Below, piece by piece: positions 26,108 to 33,263 of a stretch of DNA of 64,000 nt. The notes under the pieces are model-generated. The model did not search any database, was not told the origin of the DNA, and worked only from the letters and a program-made list of their open reading frames with translations. The translations under genes were made by a program, and so were the position numbers. Origin of the DNA: Scytonema sp035967975 (GTDB taxonomy: Bacteria; Cyanobacteriota; Cyanobacteriia; Cyanobacteriales; Nostocaceae); assembly GCA_035967975.1 (NCBI GenBank), contig JAWQFQ010000014.1, forward strand, positions 1-64,000, given 5' to 3'. The first letter of the stretch is position 1. Each line of letters starts with the position of its first letter.

Positions 26108-26770
26108 ATGAAAACTTCAACAAAAATCCTTTTGGCAGTAGCTTTTGTTGGTACTTTAGGCTTGACTGGATGGTCAAGAGTTTTAGGAGCAAAACAATCA
26201 CAATCTCCGGTAGGAATTGTATATCAGCATCATGTTGCTACCCAAATTGTTGAAGCTAGTGATGGTGATGGTGAAACAAACGACGATGTACAAGAACAGC
26301 ATGATGCAGCAAAACTGCAACCACTAGCTAAAATTACAGCAAAACAAGCACAGCAAGCAGCTGAAGCATCCGTTTCATTAAAACCGGAAAAATCTGCCAG
26401 CCTCATTACACGTAATGGGTTTAGCGCCAACGATGTTGAAAGGAATTATCCCCCCTAACCCAAGATTTTGGGTGCAAAACTAGTTAATTTTAGGGGGGAT
26501 TTTTCCGGAGGCTGGCAGATTTTTACACGTTTAGACCCAACCGTAGGGGGTAACGCCAGTAACGTCCAACTCGAAAATGAAAATGGCAGCTTAGTTTACT
26601 CTGTAAAAATTGGTCAGCAAGATGTTAAAGTCGATGCTGGTAATGGCAAGGTTTTATATGCCGAGAATGACAATCAACAAGAAGATAAAAATGAAGATAC
26701 TCGTCCTAAGAGTAGTATTCAACTTCCAGATACTGGTGATGGCGATCGCGAAACCAATGATGATAAGTAA
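26108..26770 (+). pseudogene. PepSY-domain secreted protein gene split by an insertion
   Basis: The N-terminal part (signal segment MKTSTKILLAVAFVGTLGLTG, then acidic DGDGETNDD and KITAKQAQQAAEAS) ends at a TAA at 26456-26458. The C-terminal part resumes in the same frame with NASNVQLENENGSLVYSVKI and KVDAGNGKVLY, typical PepSY sequence. Removing the 171 bp 26374-26544 restores an uninterrupted EASVGGNAS junction. The gene is therefore an insertion-split pseudogene unless a short form is tolerated. Such PepSY proteins often sit beside two-component genes, as here. Confidence 0.82.
26374..26540. mobile_element. 167-bp MITE-like insertion in the PepSY gene
   Basis: The element is flanked by direct CCGT duplications (26370-26373 and 26541-26544). 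It contains 17-bp perfect inverted repeats (26388-26404 and 26508-26524: AAAAATCTGCCAGCCTC and complement) 14-16 bp inside each end. A nested ATCCCCCCTAA / TTAGGGGGGAT hairpin lies in the interior. Element plus duplication is 171 bp, a multiple of three, so the frame is kept and only an internal stop breaks translation. Confidence 0.8.
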
Positions 26771-26853
26771 GGCGGGAACTTGAAATTACTTACTTGAAAA
26801 GACATTAAGTAAGAAACTGGTGTAGCGCATACTAACTAAACATCTAATACACG

Positions 26854-26884
26854 GGGATTGATGAAGTTAACCTTAATCAATCCC
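26854..26884. terminator. Bidirectional terminator-like hairpin
   Basis: The arms GGGATTGAT and ATCAATCCC, with additional AAG/CTT pairing in the loop, lie between the convergent PepSY gene and the histidine kinase gene. The hairpin touches the kinase stop codon. A short T-rich tract follows on the plus strand. Confidence 0.55.
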
Positions 26885-28122
26885 TAATTTATAGAAGCTG
26901 GTAAACGTACATTAAAACAGCTACCAAATTCTAATTGACTAGTGACAGTAATTAATCCACCGTGATTTTGGGCAATCGCTTGAGCGATCGCCAATCCTAA
27001 ACCAGAACCCCCGGAATTATAAGAACGTGATTTATCTGCTCGCCAAAAACGCTCAAAAACCTTGTCGATCTGCTCTGGTGCAATTCCCACGCCTGTATCT
27101 TGCACTTTGACATCAACCAGAAAACCTACACGATTGGTTTTGATTTCAACTACGCCTCCTAATGGTGTGTAATAGAGCGCGTTTTCAATTAAATTAGAAA
27201 ATAGCCGCGTCAGTTGAACTGAGTCACCCATCAAGTAAAGATTTTCTGTTAACTGAGATATCAATTTGATTTGCTTTTCTTGTGCTTGAGGTTTATAAAG
27301 TAGCACTAAGTGTTCTAGGATTAATGTTAAGTTGAGATTACACCAATCTCTATTCGGAACTTTATCAGTGCGTGCCAAAAATAGTAAGTCTTCTGTGAGG
27401 CGAGTCATCTGATTAGTAGCACTAGCGATTGCATGAAATTTTTCAGCATCTTTTGGCCCGATTTCATCTGGATATTCTAGTGGTAATTCAGCATTAATTT
27501 TGATAGCCATTAACGGGCTGCGTAGTTCGTGGGAAGCATCAGCAGTAAACTGTTTGAGTCTTTGAAAACTCTCTTCAATCGGTTGCATTGCTTGATGAGT
27601 TAGTACAATTCCACCAATACCACTAAGAATCAAAGTTATAATAATTCCACCGCCTAATCCCCAGTCCAGTTTTTCAAGAGTTTCATGAAATTCATCTAAA
27701 GATTGGCTCACTCTCACATACCCAACCAACTTATGATTATCGCTATCAATAATTGGTACAGTTACAGCTTGAATAGGAACTTTACCTGTCTGAAATTGTA
27801 CCATTTCTTTTGGTAACAAGGGTAAAGTCAACAAATTTTGTCCTTGTTGAGCAATCAAATTCCCTTGAGAATCAAACCACTGCAACGCTTGACGATGAGC
27901 AATGAGGTTGTTTGGAAGAAAGTCATTTTCAACCGTTAGGCGACCTGTTTCAAACTCTACATCTGCAGTTGCACTTTGTCCTATAGCTGTGAGCTTATCC
28001 GTAATTTGTGTAGTCAGATTGTGAGCAAAAACAATTCGGACTGCGAGGGCAAATATTCCTAGTAATGATGCAAAGACTACCGAATAAGACAACAATAAAC
28101 GATATCGAATTTTTTGAAACAC
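26884..28122 (-). CDS. Sensor histidine kinase
   Basis: This 412-residue kinase has an N-terminal membrane segment (about 9-30), a periplasmic sensor of about 130 residues and a second segment (about 157-178). A HAMP-like linker leads to the phospho-accepting H in DASHELRSPLMAIK. The catalytic domain has FSNLIENALYYT, DTGVGIAPEQ and GGSGLGLAIAQ. It is downstream of the 28883 response regulator on the same strand (73-bp gap) and is the likely partner. The stimulus is unknown. PepSY and P-type ATPase neighbours hint at envelope or metal stress. Confidence 0.85.
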   Translation of the reverse strand: MFQKIRYRLLLSYSVVFASLLGIFALAVRIVFAHNLTTQITDKLTAIGQSATADVEFETGRLTVENDFLPNNLIAHRQALQWFDSQGNLIAQQGQNLLTLPLLPKEMVQFQTGKVPIQAVTVPIIDSDNHKLVGYVRVSQSLDEFHETLEKLDWGLGGGIIITLILSGIGGIVLTHQAMQPIEESFQRLKQFTADASHELRSPLMAIKINAELPLEYPDEIGPKDAEKFHAIASATNQMTRLTEDLLFLARTDKVPNRDWCNLNLTLILEHLVLLYKPQAQEKQIKLISQLTENLYLMGDSVQLTRLFSNLIENALYYTPLGGVVEIKTNRVGFLVDVKVQDTGVGIAPEQIDKVFERFWRADKSRSYNSGGSGLGLAIAQAIAQNHGGLITVTSQLEFGSCFNVRLPASIN

Positions 28123-28196
28123 TTTTTTCTACCTATTTAACTATTGATTGTTAACTGAAATTTTGACTAATAGTTGAGACAAATATTTTGAGTGAA

Positions 28197-28883
28197 CTAT
28201 TTTACTGAGTTCGGAGACGATAACCGATAACCAATACCATAAATATTTTCAATCAAGTTTTCTGAACTTCCAGTAGCTTTGAGTTTATTCCGCAAGTTTG
28301 TAATATGAGTTTTGACACTTCCTTCTCCTGAAGATTTATCAAATTCCCACAATTGCTCAAGAATTGCTGAACGAGTCACAACTTGATTTGGGTGTCTCAA
28401 AAAATATTCTAATATCATGTATTCTTTAGGGGTTAATGACAAAATCTTCCCTGCATAAGTAACCTGTTGGTTGGCTGGATCTAATTGCAAATCACCGTGG
28501 ATTAAAATTGATGGGCGCATCTGTGGACTTCTTCGCGCTAAAGCTCTGATATGTGCTGCTAACTCTTTTAAATCAAATGGCTTAACCAAGTAATCATCAG
28601 CACCAGCATCGAGTCCAATAATTTTATCGCTTGTTGTATCTCGTGCTGTCAGCATTAAAATCAGAGCATTAGATGAAGCAGCACGTAAACGCTGACATAG
28701 AGTAATGCCATCTAATTTAGGAAGCATTAAATCTAATAAGATTAGCTCGTATAATCCTGATTGCGACCATTCCCACCCATCAAGTCCATCGGTTGTTACA
28801 TCTACAATATGGTGTTGTCGTCTTAAATACTCGGCTAATGGTTTGGCAATGCGCTCATCATCTTCAATTATCAAAATTCTCAT
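28197..28883 (-). CDS. OmpR-family response regulator
   Basis: This is a 228-residue regulator. The receiver domain has the acidic pair at residues 7-8, phospho-acceptor D in LLDLMLPKLDG (about 51) and K in LVKPFD (about 101). The winged-helix domain (about 130-222) ends in the usual LIENIYGIGYRL. Translation starts at 28883, 7 bp after GGAG. A strong stem-loop precedes the ribosome site (28901-28932). It forms an operon with the kinase gene. Confidence 0.87.
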   Translation of the reverse strand: MRILIIEDDERIAKPLAEYLRRQHHIVDVTTDGLDGWEWSQSGLYELILLDLMLPKLDGITLCQRLRAASSNALILMLTARDTTSDKIIGLDAGADDYLVKPFDLKELAAHIRALARRSPQMRPSILIHGDLQLDPANQQVTYAGKILSLTPKEYMILEYFLRHPNQVVTRSAILEQLWEFDKSSGEGSVKTHITNLRNKLKATGSSENLIENIYGIGYRLSSPNSVK

Positions 28884-28900
28884 TTAATAACTCCAGGAGA

Positions 28901-28932
28901 CTCCAACTAAAACTTTCTATGTTTAGTTGGAG
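28901..28932 (-). promoter_or_regulatory. Stem-loop in the leader of the response regulator gene
   Basis: An 11-bp stem (CTCCAACTAAA / TTTAGTTGGAG) around an internal loop ends 7 bp before the GGAG ribosome site of the 28883 gene. It could be an operator palindrome or a leader hairpin affecting translation. Position and pairing are seen, and the role is inferred. Confidence 0.5.
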
Positions 28933-28974
28933 AGGAACGCTATATTATAATCACAAAATTCTTAGCACCACCAC

Positions 28975-29067
28975 CAATACTACTCGGTTAACGATATTTG
29001 AAGCCTCAGAAACCCAGTAACTCATGCGAAACCGGGTTTCTAATTTTCGCTTATCTGACAAGTATTG
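28975..29067. repeat. Palindromic element of the CAATACT-end family, copy 2
   Basis: The 93-bp element begins CAATACTACTCGGTTAA and ends ...TTATCTGACAAGTATTG. The interior holds the AAACCGGGTTTCTAATTTT motif shared with 23164-23224 and 37100-37193. CACCAC lies on both outer flanks. Confidence 0.65.
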
Positions 29068-29384
29068 ACACCACCACAACACTTGCGTTGTTGAGAAAGT
29101 GCGAACTCCTTTGGGGAAGTCAAAAGTTAAAAGTCAACACCAAATGCCATCCGGTGTTCCCCATTCCCTGTTTCTTTTTATATCTTGACTTTGTCTTGAC
29201 TTTTGCTGTGTAAAGTCTAATTATTCTGCCTGCACGTAATTCAAATTATGAAACCCACATTCCGGACTTCAAAGTGTAGTTTTTGAAAACTACACATAAG
29301 CTTTTAAAGCTGTAGTGTCTACGTGACATAGCTTATAGCTTTTCTTGTTGCCAATGATGACTCAATATTATTTGGGGAAAATAA
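29068..29384. other. Upstream region of the DUF347 gene
   Basis: The 317 bp between the palindromic element and ATG 29385 hold no gene. The one clear structure is the perfect palindrome at 29275-29296. Confidence 0.4.
29275..29296 (+). promoter_or_regulatory. Perfect 22-bp palindrome upstream of the DUF347 gene
   Basis: The arms GTGTAGTTTT and AAAACTACAC surround a TG centre, about 89 bp before ATG 29385. The length and symmetry fit a dimeric repressor or activator site. No regulator gene is adjacent except the 28883 response regulator, which is divergently placed. Confidence 0.5.
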
Positions 29385-30152
29385 ATGAACAAAGTTGCAA
29401 AAGTCACAATTTTCTTCTGGATTATGAAAATTATCGCCACGACACTCGGCGAAACAGCAGGTGATTTTATTTCAATGACTCTTGGACTGGGGTATTACAT
29501 AGCTTTTGCTGTAACGTTCGCAATCCTAGCCATTCTCTTATTTTTTCAAATTCAAGGAGATAAATATCGTCCAGCCCTTTATTGGGTGACGATCATTGCC
29601 ACAACCACAGCCGGAACGGAAATTTCAGACTTGATGGATCGATCTTTCGGGCTGGGCTATGCAGTGGGATCGCTGATTCTGGTAGCCAGTCTCTTAAGCG
29701 TTCTTGCTATTTGGTACTACCGAGATCGAGATTTGAGCGTTTATCCCATCATTAGGAAAGACGCAGAGACTACCTATTGGCTGGCTGTGGTGTTCTCTAA
29801 CAGTTTGGGAACGGCTTTTGGTGACTTTCTTACCAGCAACTTAGGACTAAGCTATATTCAGGGCGCATTGGTGACAGCCAGCGTCATTGGTGTTGTTATC
29901 GCCCTTCACTACATAACAAAGTTGAGCGATATTCTCCTCTTCTGGCTCGCTTTCATCTTCACACGCCCCTTCGGAGCCACCTTCGGAGATTTTTTGACTA
30001 AGCCAGTTAAAGATGGTGGTCTCTCACTACCAAGGGAATATGCTTCAGCGATCGCTTTTATCTTGCTAGCATTTGTCCTATTCTTTTCTGTGCGAAAGGA
30101 GAAAAAAGTGCGTCAATTAGATCCAGATAATGGTTCTTTTCTTAAAGAGTAA
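29385..30152 (+). CDS. Membrane protein with four DUF347 repeats (COG4705-like)
   Basis: This 255-residue integral membrane protein has about eight segments. Four similar motifs mark the repeat unit: ETAGDFISMTLGLGY, GTEISDLMDRSFGLGY, GTAFGDFLTSNLGLSY and GATFGDFLTKPV. Each carries an acidic residue in a hydrophobic context (GDF or SDL). This matches the DUF347 repeat family (COG4705). A transport role, perhaps for a cation, is possible because of the repeated acidic residues in the membrane, but none is proved. It is monocistronic, with a palindromic operator candidate upstream. Confidence 0.8.
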   Translation: MNKVAKVTIFFWIMKIIATTLGETAGDFISMTLGLGYYIAFAVTFAILAILLFFQIQGDKYRPALYWVTIIATTTAGTEISDLMDRSFGLGYAVGSLILVASLLSVLAIWYYRDRDLSVYPIIRKDAETTYWLAVVFSNSLGTAFGDFLTSNLGLSYIQGALVTASVIGVVIALHYITKLSDILLFWLAFIFTRPFGATFGDFLTKPVKDGGLSLPREYASAIAFILLAFVLFFSVRKEKKVRQLDPDNGSFLKE

Positions 30153-30341
30153 AGCATCAATTCCTCTCTCCCTTACAAAATAAGCAAACGTATAGAATTA
30201 ATGTTCCAAATGCTAATGGTACTCTAGCTAATGGTCAAAAAGCAATTAGCTATTAGCCATTAGCAATTAGCATAGATAAAATAATTTATGCTATATTTAC
30301 TCTAATTTAGTGGTTTTATTTTTTGGTAGTCCCTTATTCGC

Positions 30342-30752
30342 TCAATGTCCTCCCACAAAGCTAAATATTAATCCAGCTAATACAATTAATGTCACAATAA
30401 TATAAATCGTATCTTTTTGCACTAAAAAAGCAAGTAGAGAAAAAGCAACTCTGACAACAGGAGTGGCAATTAATAACAGAATACCAAATAGAATAACGCC
30501 ACGACGACGACCTGAGAAAGCTGCGTGTGTGACACCTTCAGGAGTGCGAAAAGCTGGTGGTTCTCCATGAAAAATTTGGTAATTGGGAGCTTCATTGCCA
30601 TAACGAATTAGGTAAAGAACTCCTCCTATAAAGACAGTCACTGTGGCTACAATTATCCCATATCTTAAAAGATTGCCGATAAAGACTTCTAATTGCCTTT
30701 CACTTAAACTGTGCCTTCTTCTGGACATATTAAATCCTGCCTGTAAACCCAT
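30342..30752 (-). CDS. DUF1634 membrane protein
   Basis: This is a 136-residue protein with three membrane segments (about 31-49, 85-105 and 112-132). The stretch TPEGVTHAAFSGRRRGVILFGILLLIATPVVRV is typical of DUF1634. These genes normally follow a TauE/SafE permease gene, as here, with a 23-bp overlap (30730-30752). It is probably an accessory subunit of that exporter. Confidence 0.8.
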   Translation of the reverse strand: MGLQAGFNMSRRRHSLSERQLEVFIGNLLRYGIIVATVTVFIGGVLYLIRYGNEAPNYQIFHGEPPAFRTPEGVTHAAFSGRRRGVILFGILLLIATPVVRVAFSLLAFLVQKDTIYIIVTLIVLAGLIFSFVGGH

Positions 30753-31566
30753 TATAAATCATTTGAATTGCTAGAAGTAAAATCACGACGCTAAAAAGTG
30801 TTCTCAAAATTTCTACTCTTGCTCTAACAAGGACTTTGGCTCCTAACACTGCACCTAAGAGAACTCCCAGCATTACGGGCATTGCTAACCCTGGATCGAT
30901 ATAACCACGTTTTAAGTAAACACCTGCACTGGCGGCGGCTGTGACACCAATCATAAAATTACTGGTAGTTGTGGACACTTTAAACGGTATTCGCATAAAT
31001 TGATCCATTGCCAAAACCTTAAATGCACCAGAACCAATACCCAGTAACCCGGAAAGCATTCCAGCAATGAACATCACACTAAACCCGGCGGGAATGGCAC
31101 GAACTGTGTAAGATTTTTCTCCTTCAGGAGTTGGATACGTACTATTTAACTTTAAACGAGTTGCTAAAGTATCACTAGGTGTAGTCTCTACAGAGTCGGA
31201 ATGAGGACGACGTGAGAGATAAGCACTGTAAAGTAAGACAAATCCGAACACAACAGCTAAGACTCTTGTGGGGATGTAAGCTGCTATTGTTGCACCTGCG
31301 ATCGCCCCAAATGTTGTCGCGACTTCTAAGAATATCCCCAAGCGCAAATTAGTGTAGCCTTCCTTTACGTACGCTGAAGCAGCACCGGAAGAAGTGGCAA
31401 TAACTGATACTAAAGAAGCACCTATTGCGTATCGAATATCAACCCCAAAGAACAAAGTTAATAGGGGAACAAGGACGACTCCTCCCCCCAAACCTGTGAG
31501 CGCCCCTAAGAATCCTGCACTGGCGGAGCTAAACCCGACTAATAAAGTAAATTCTAAAATATTCAA
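30730..31566 (-). CDS. TauE/SafE-family anion (sulfite/organosulfonate) permease
   Basis: This 278-residue membrane protein has about eight segments. The duplicated TauE/SafE signatures are AGFLGALTGLGGGVVLVPLLTL near the N-terminus and IAGMLSGLLGIGSGAFKVLAMD in the second half. Family members export or import sulfur-containing anions or sulfite. The substrate cannot be read from the sequence. It is co-translated with the DUF1634 gene, since the stop lies inside its start region. Confidence 0.82.
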   Translation of the reverse strand: MNILEFTLLVGFSSASAGFLGALTGLGGGVVLVPLLTLFFGVDIRYAIGASLVSVIATSSGAASAYVKEGYTNLRLGIFLEVATTFGAIAGATIAAYIPTRVLAVVFGFVLLYSAYLSRRPHSDSVETTPSDTLATRLKLNSTYPTPEGEKSYTVRAIPAGFSVMFIAGMLSGLLGIGSGAFKVLAMDQFMRIPFKVSTTTSNFMIGVTAAASAGVYLKRGYIDPGLAMPVMLGVLLGAVLGAKVLVRARVEILRTLFSVVILLLAIQMIYNGFTGRI

Positions 31567-31644
31567 GCGATCGCTCCCTTACTATTAGATCATCGCTCTT
31601 CTTCTATTAGACATCTAAAAGATGCATTACCCGAAAGTCTTGGC

Positions 31645-31699
31645 AGGGGCGTTGGCGGAGCCTTCCCGAACGCGAGTGCGTCTGGTGACAGGAGAAGGG
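31645..31699 (-). repeat. GC-rich dispersed repeat, copy 3 (rearranged)
   Basis: GGGGCGTTGGCGGAGCCTT is joined directly to CGAACGCGAGTGCGTCTGG and ACAGGAGAAGGG. The blocks of the 1-60 copy are present but their order is changed. Confidence 0.65.
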
Positions 31700-31891
31700 T
31701 AGACCGTTAGCCGCCGATTCGGACTTCAACACGCCACTGGTGTAGTCAACATTGTTGGGACCACCCACTAAGGCTTCACTTATCATTCAACAAACTATCC
31801 ACGATGATGCCTCCGATAATACAAGAGATATTCAATCTAGTAGGGCTTTGATGAGAATCGCACATTCAAATATAAGGGTGCTCCTACCTGA

Positions 31892-32044
31892 CACCCGTAC
31901 AAATGTCAAACAGCCCAAAATATTGCCTCGTTGGAGTTTACTGATGAAGAAAGTGATGCTGCGATTCAGTTATTTGGGTGCGATTGTCCAGCTTGTATAA
32001 ATTCATTGCGGCAGTTACGCGGTACTGGCAACTTAGTGTACTAA
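31892..32044 (+). pseudogene. Probable C-terminal gene remnant
   Basis: This 50-codon open frame has no start. It includes LEFTDEESDAAIQLFGCDCP followed by ACINSLRQLRG, then a TAA at 32042-32044. The composition, with a CDCPAC motif, looks like real protein sequence rather than chance. The parent family is not recognised. Confidence 0.35.
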
Positions 32045-32132
32045 AGATATCAGGGTATGGGGGTGTGGCGCTTCCATTTTTTCACCCCCACAATCTGCAT
32101 AACCAGACTTGAGTGGTACTTATAGAATATAT

Positions 32133-32253
32133 AAGTAGTCGTGCAAAATAAATTATCTAGTTGAGCGAGGCAATAGGTAGTAGACAGTCTTGTCTAGGAT
32201 ACAGCGATTTTATTTGGTTGAAAAAATGTATAAATATTTATCTATAAGTACTT
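32133..32253. mobile_element. 121-bp MITE-like element, copy 2
   Basis: It shares the left end AAGTAGTCGTGCAAAATAAA and the following TTATCTAGTT with 23001-23127. The right end again closes with an AAGTACTT inverted repeat. The interior is diverged, with GGCAATAGG-type sequence. Confidence 0.6.
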
Positions 32254-32319
32254 AGAAGTTGGTGTAACTTCTGTATCCTAATCTGGGGAGGACGCATAAT
32301 GGTGATGGTCTCACCCTAT

Positions 32320-33246
32320 TTAGTCATATGACTGACTAGCTGCTAAGGATTTGGCTTCGATAAAGATGTGCTTAATTTCAGGATGCTGTCTACGAATTTT
32401 CTCTTCTATACGATCCACAGCTGATGCTAATTCCTCAGTAGATAACTGCTTGCAAAATTGAATATCTAGGTTCAGTAAAACTTCCTGTGGACTCAGGTGC
32501 ATTGTGAGTACGCGCATTGCGTCTTGCACTGCGGGATCGGTTTTGACTAATTCTTTAATATGGGATACGGTACGGGTATTGGCGCTTTCCCCTACTAATA
32601 GTCCTTTACTTTCAGTAGCAAGCAGTATAGCGACTACAGCAAGAATGACACCAATAATGATGGAGGCAATACCGTCTACATAGGGATTGCTTAACAAATG
32701 TCCTATGAAAACGCCTCCTAGAGCAACAAGCAATCCTAAAAGAGCGGCAGAGTCTTCAAACAAGACTGTAAAAATGGTAGGGTCTTTACTAGCTCTAATT
32801 GCTTGCCAAAAGCTTTGTTGTCCTTTAGTCGGTAAAAATTCTCTCAGAGCAACACTCCACGAAAAGCCCTCAAAGACCATTGCTAAACCTAGGACTATAT
32901 AGTTCCACATAGGATCTTCTAAAGGACTAGGGTTAAACAGGTGCGTAATACCTTCATAAATGGACATACCACCACCGATCGCAAAGATAAGAATAGCGAC
33001 GATTAAAGTCCAAAAGTAGAGTTCTTGACCATAACCAAAAGGATGGCTCTCATCCGCCGATTTTTGACTCATACGCAATCCTAGTAGAAGTAACAATTCG
33101 TTACCTGTATCTACTAGGGAATGAATACCCTCAGATATCATTGCTGAACTACCAGTAATAGCAGCAGCAATGAATTTCGTAATTGCGATCGCCAAATTAG
33201 AAGCAATAGCAGCAAAAATAGTTTTCTTGGAGGAATCAGACGCCAT
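32320..33246 (-). CDS. Cation diffusion facilitator (CDF) transporter
   Basis: This 308-residue metal/proton antiporter has six membrane segments. The metal site is HSLVD in segment 2 (in SEGIHSLVDTGNE) plus an acidic residue in segment 5 (FEDSAALLG). A C-terminal cytoplasmic domain follows (about 205-308: DPAVQDAMRVLTMHLSPQEVLLNLDIQF). The HxxxD form and the sequence resemble the ZnT9/TMEM163-like branch, so Zn, Co or Mn export is plausible. It lies 17 bp downstream of the debranching-type gene on the same strand and may be in one transcript with it. Confidence 0.83.
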   Translation of the reverse strand: MASDSSKKTIFAAIASNLAIAITKFIAAAITGSSAMISEGIHSLVDTGNELLLLLGLRMSQKSADESHPFGYGQELYFWTLIVAILIFAIGGGMSIYEGITHLFNPSPLEDPMWNYIVLGLAMVFEGFSWSVALREFLPTKGQQSFWQAIRASKDPTIFTVLFEDSAALLGLLVALGGVFIGHLLSNPYVDGIASIIIGVILAVVAILLATESKGLLVGESANTRTVSHIKELVKTDPAVQDAMRVLTMHLSPQEVLLNLDIQFCKQLSTEELASAVDRIEEKIRRQHPEIKHIFIEAKSLAASQSYD

Positions 33247-33263
33247 ATTGTACCGTTGACAGA

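Larger units (their letters stand above)
31567..32319. other. Long intergenic region with repeats and gene debris
   Basis: It contains the dispersed repeat 31645-31699, a start-less coding-like frame at 31892-32044 and the MITE-like copy at 32133-32253. The remaining sequence shows nothing. A start-to-stop frame at 31752-32000 lacks a ribosome site and is not called. Confidence 0.45.

Noticed and set aside
31752..32000. 82-codon open frame
   Set aside because: No ribosome site and no recognisable pattern. A different frame (31892-32044) looks more coding-like.
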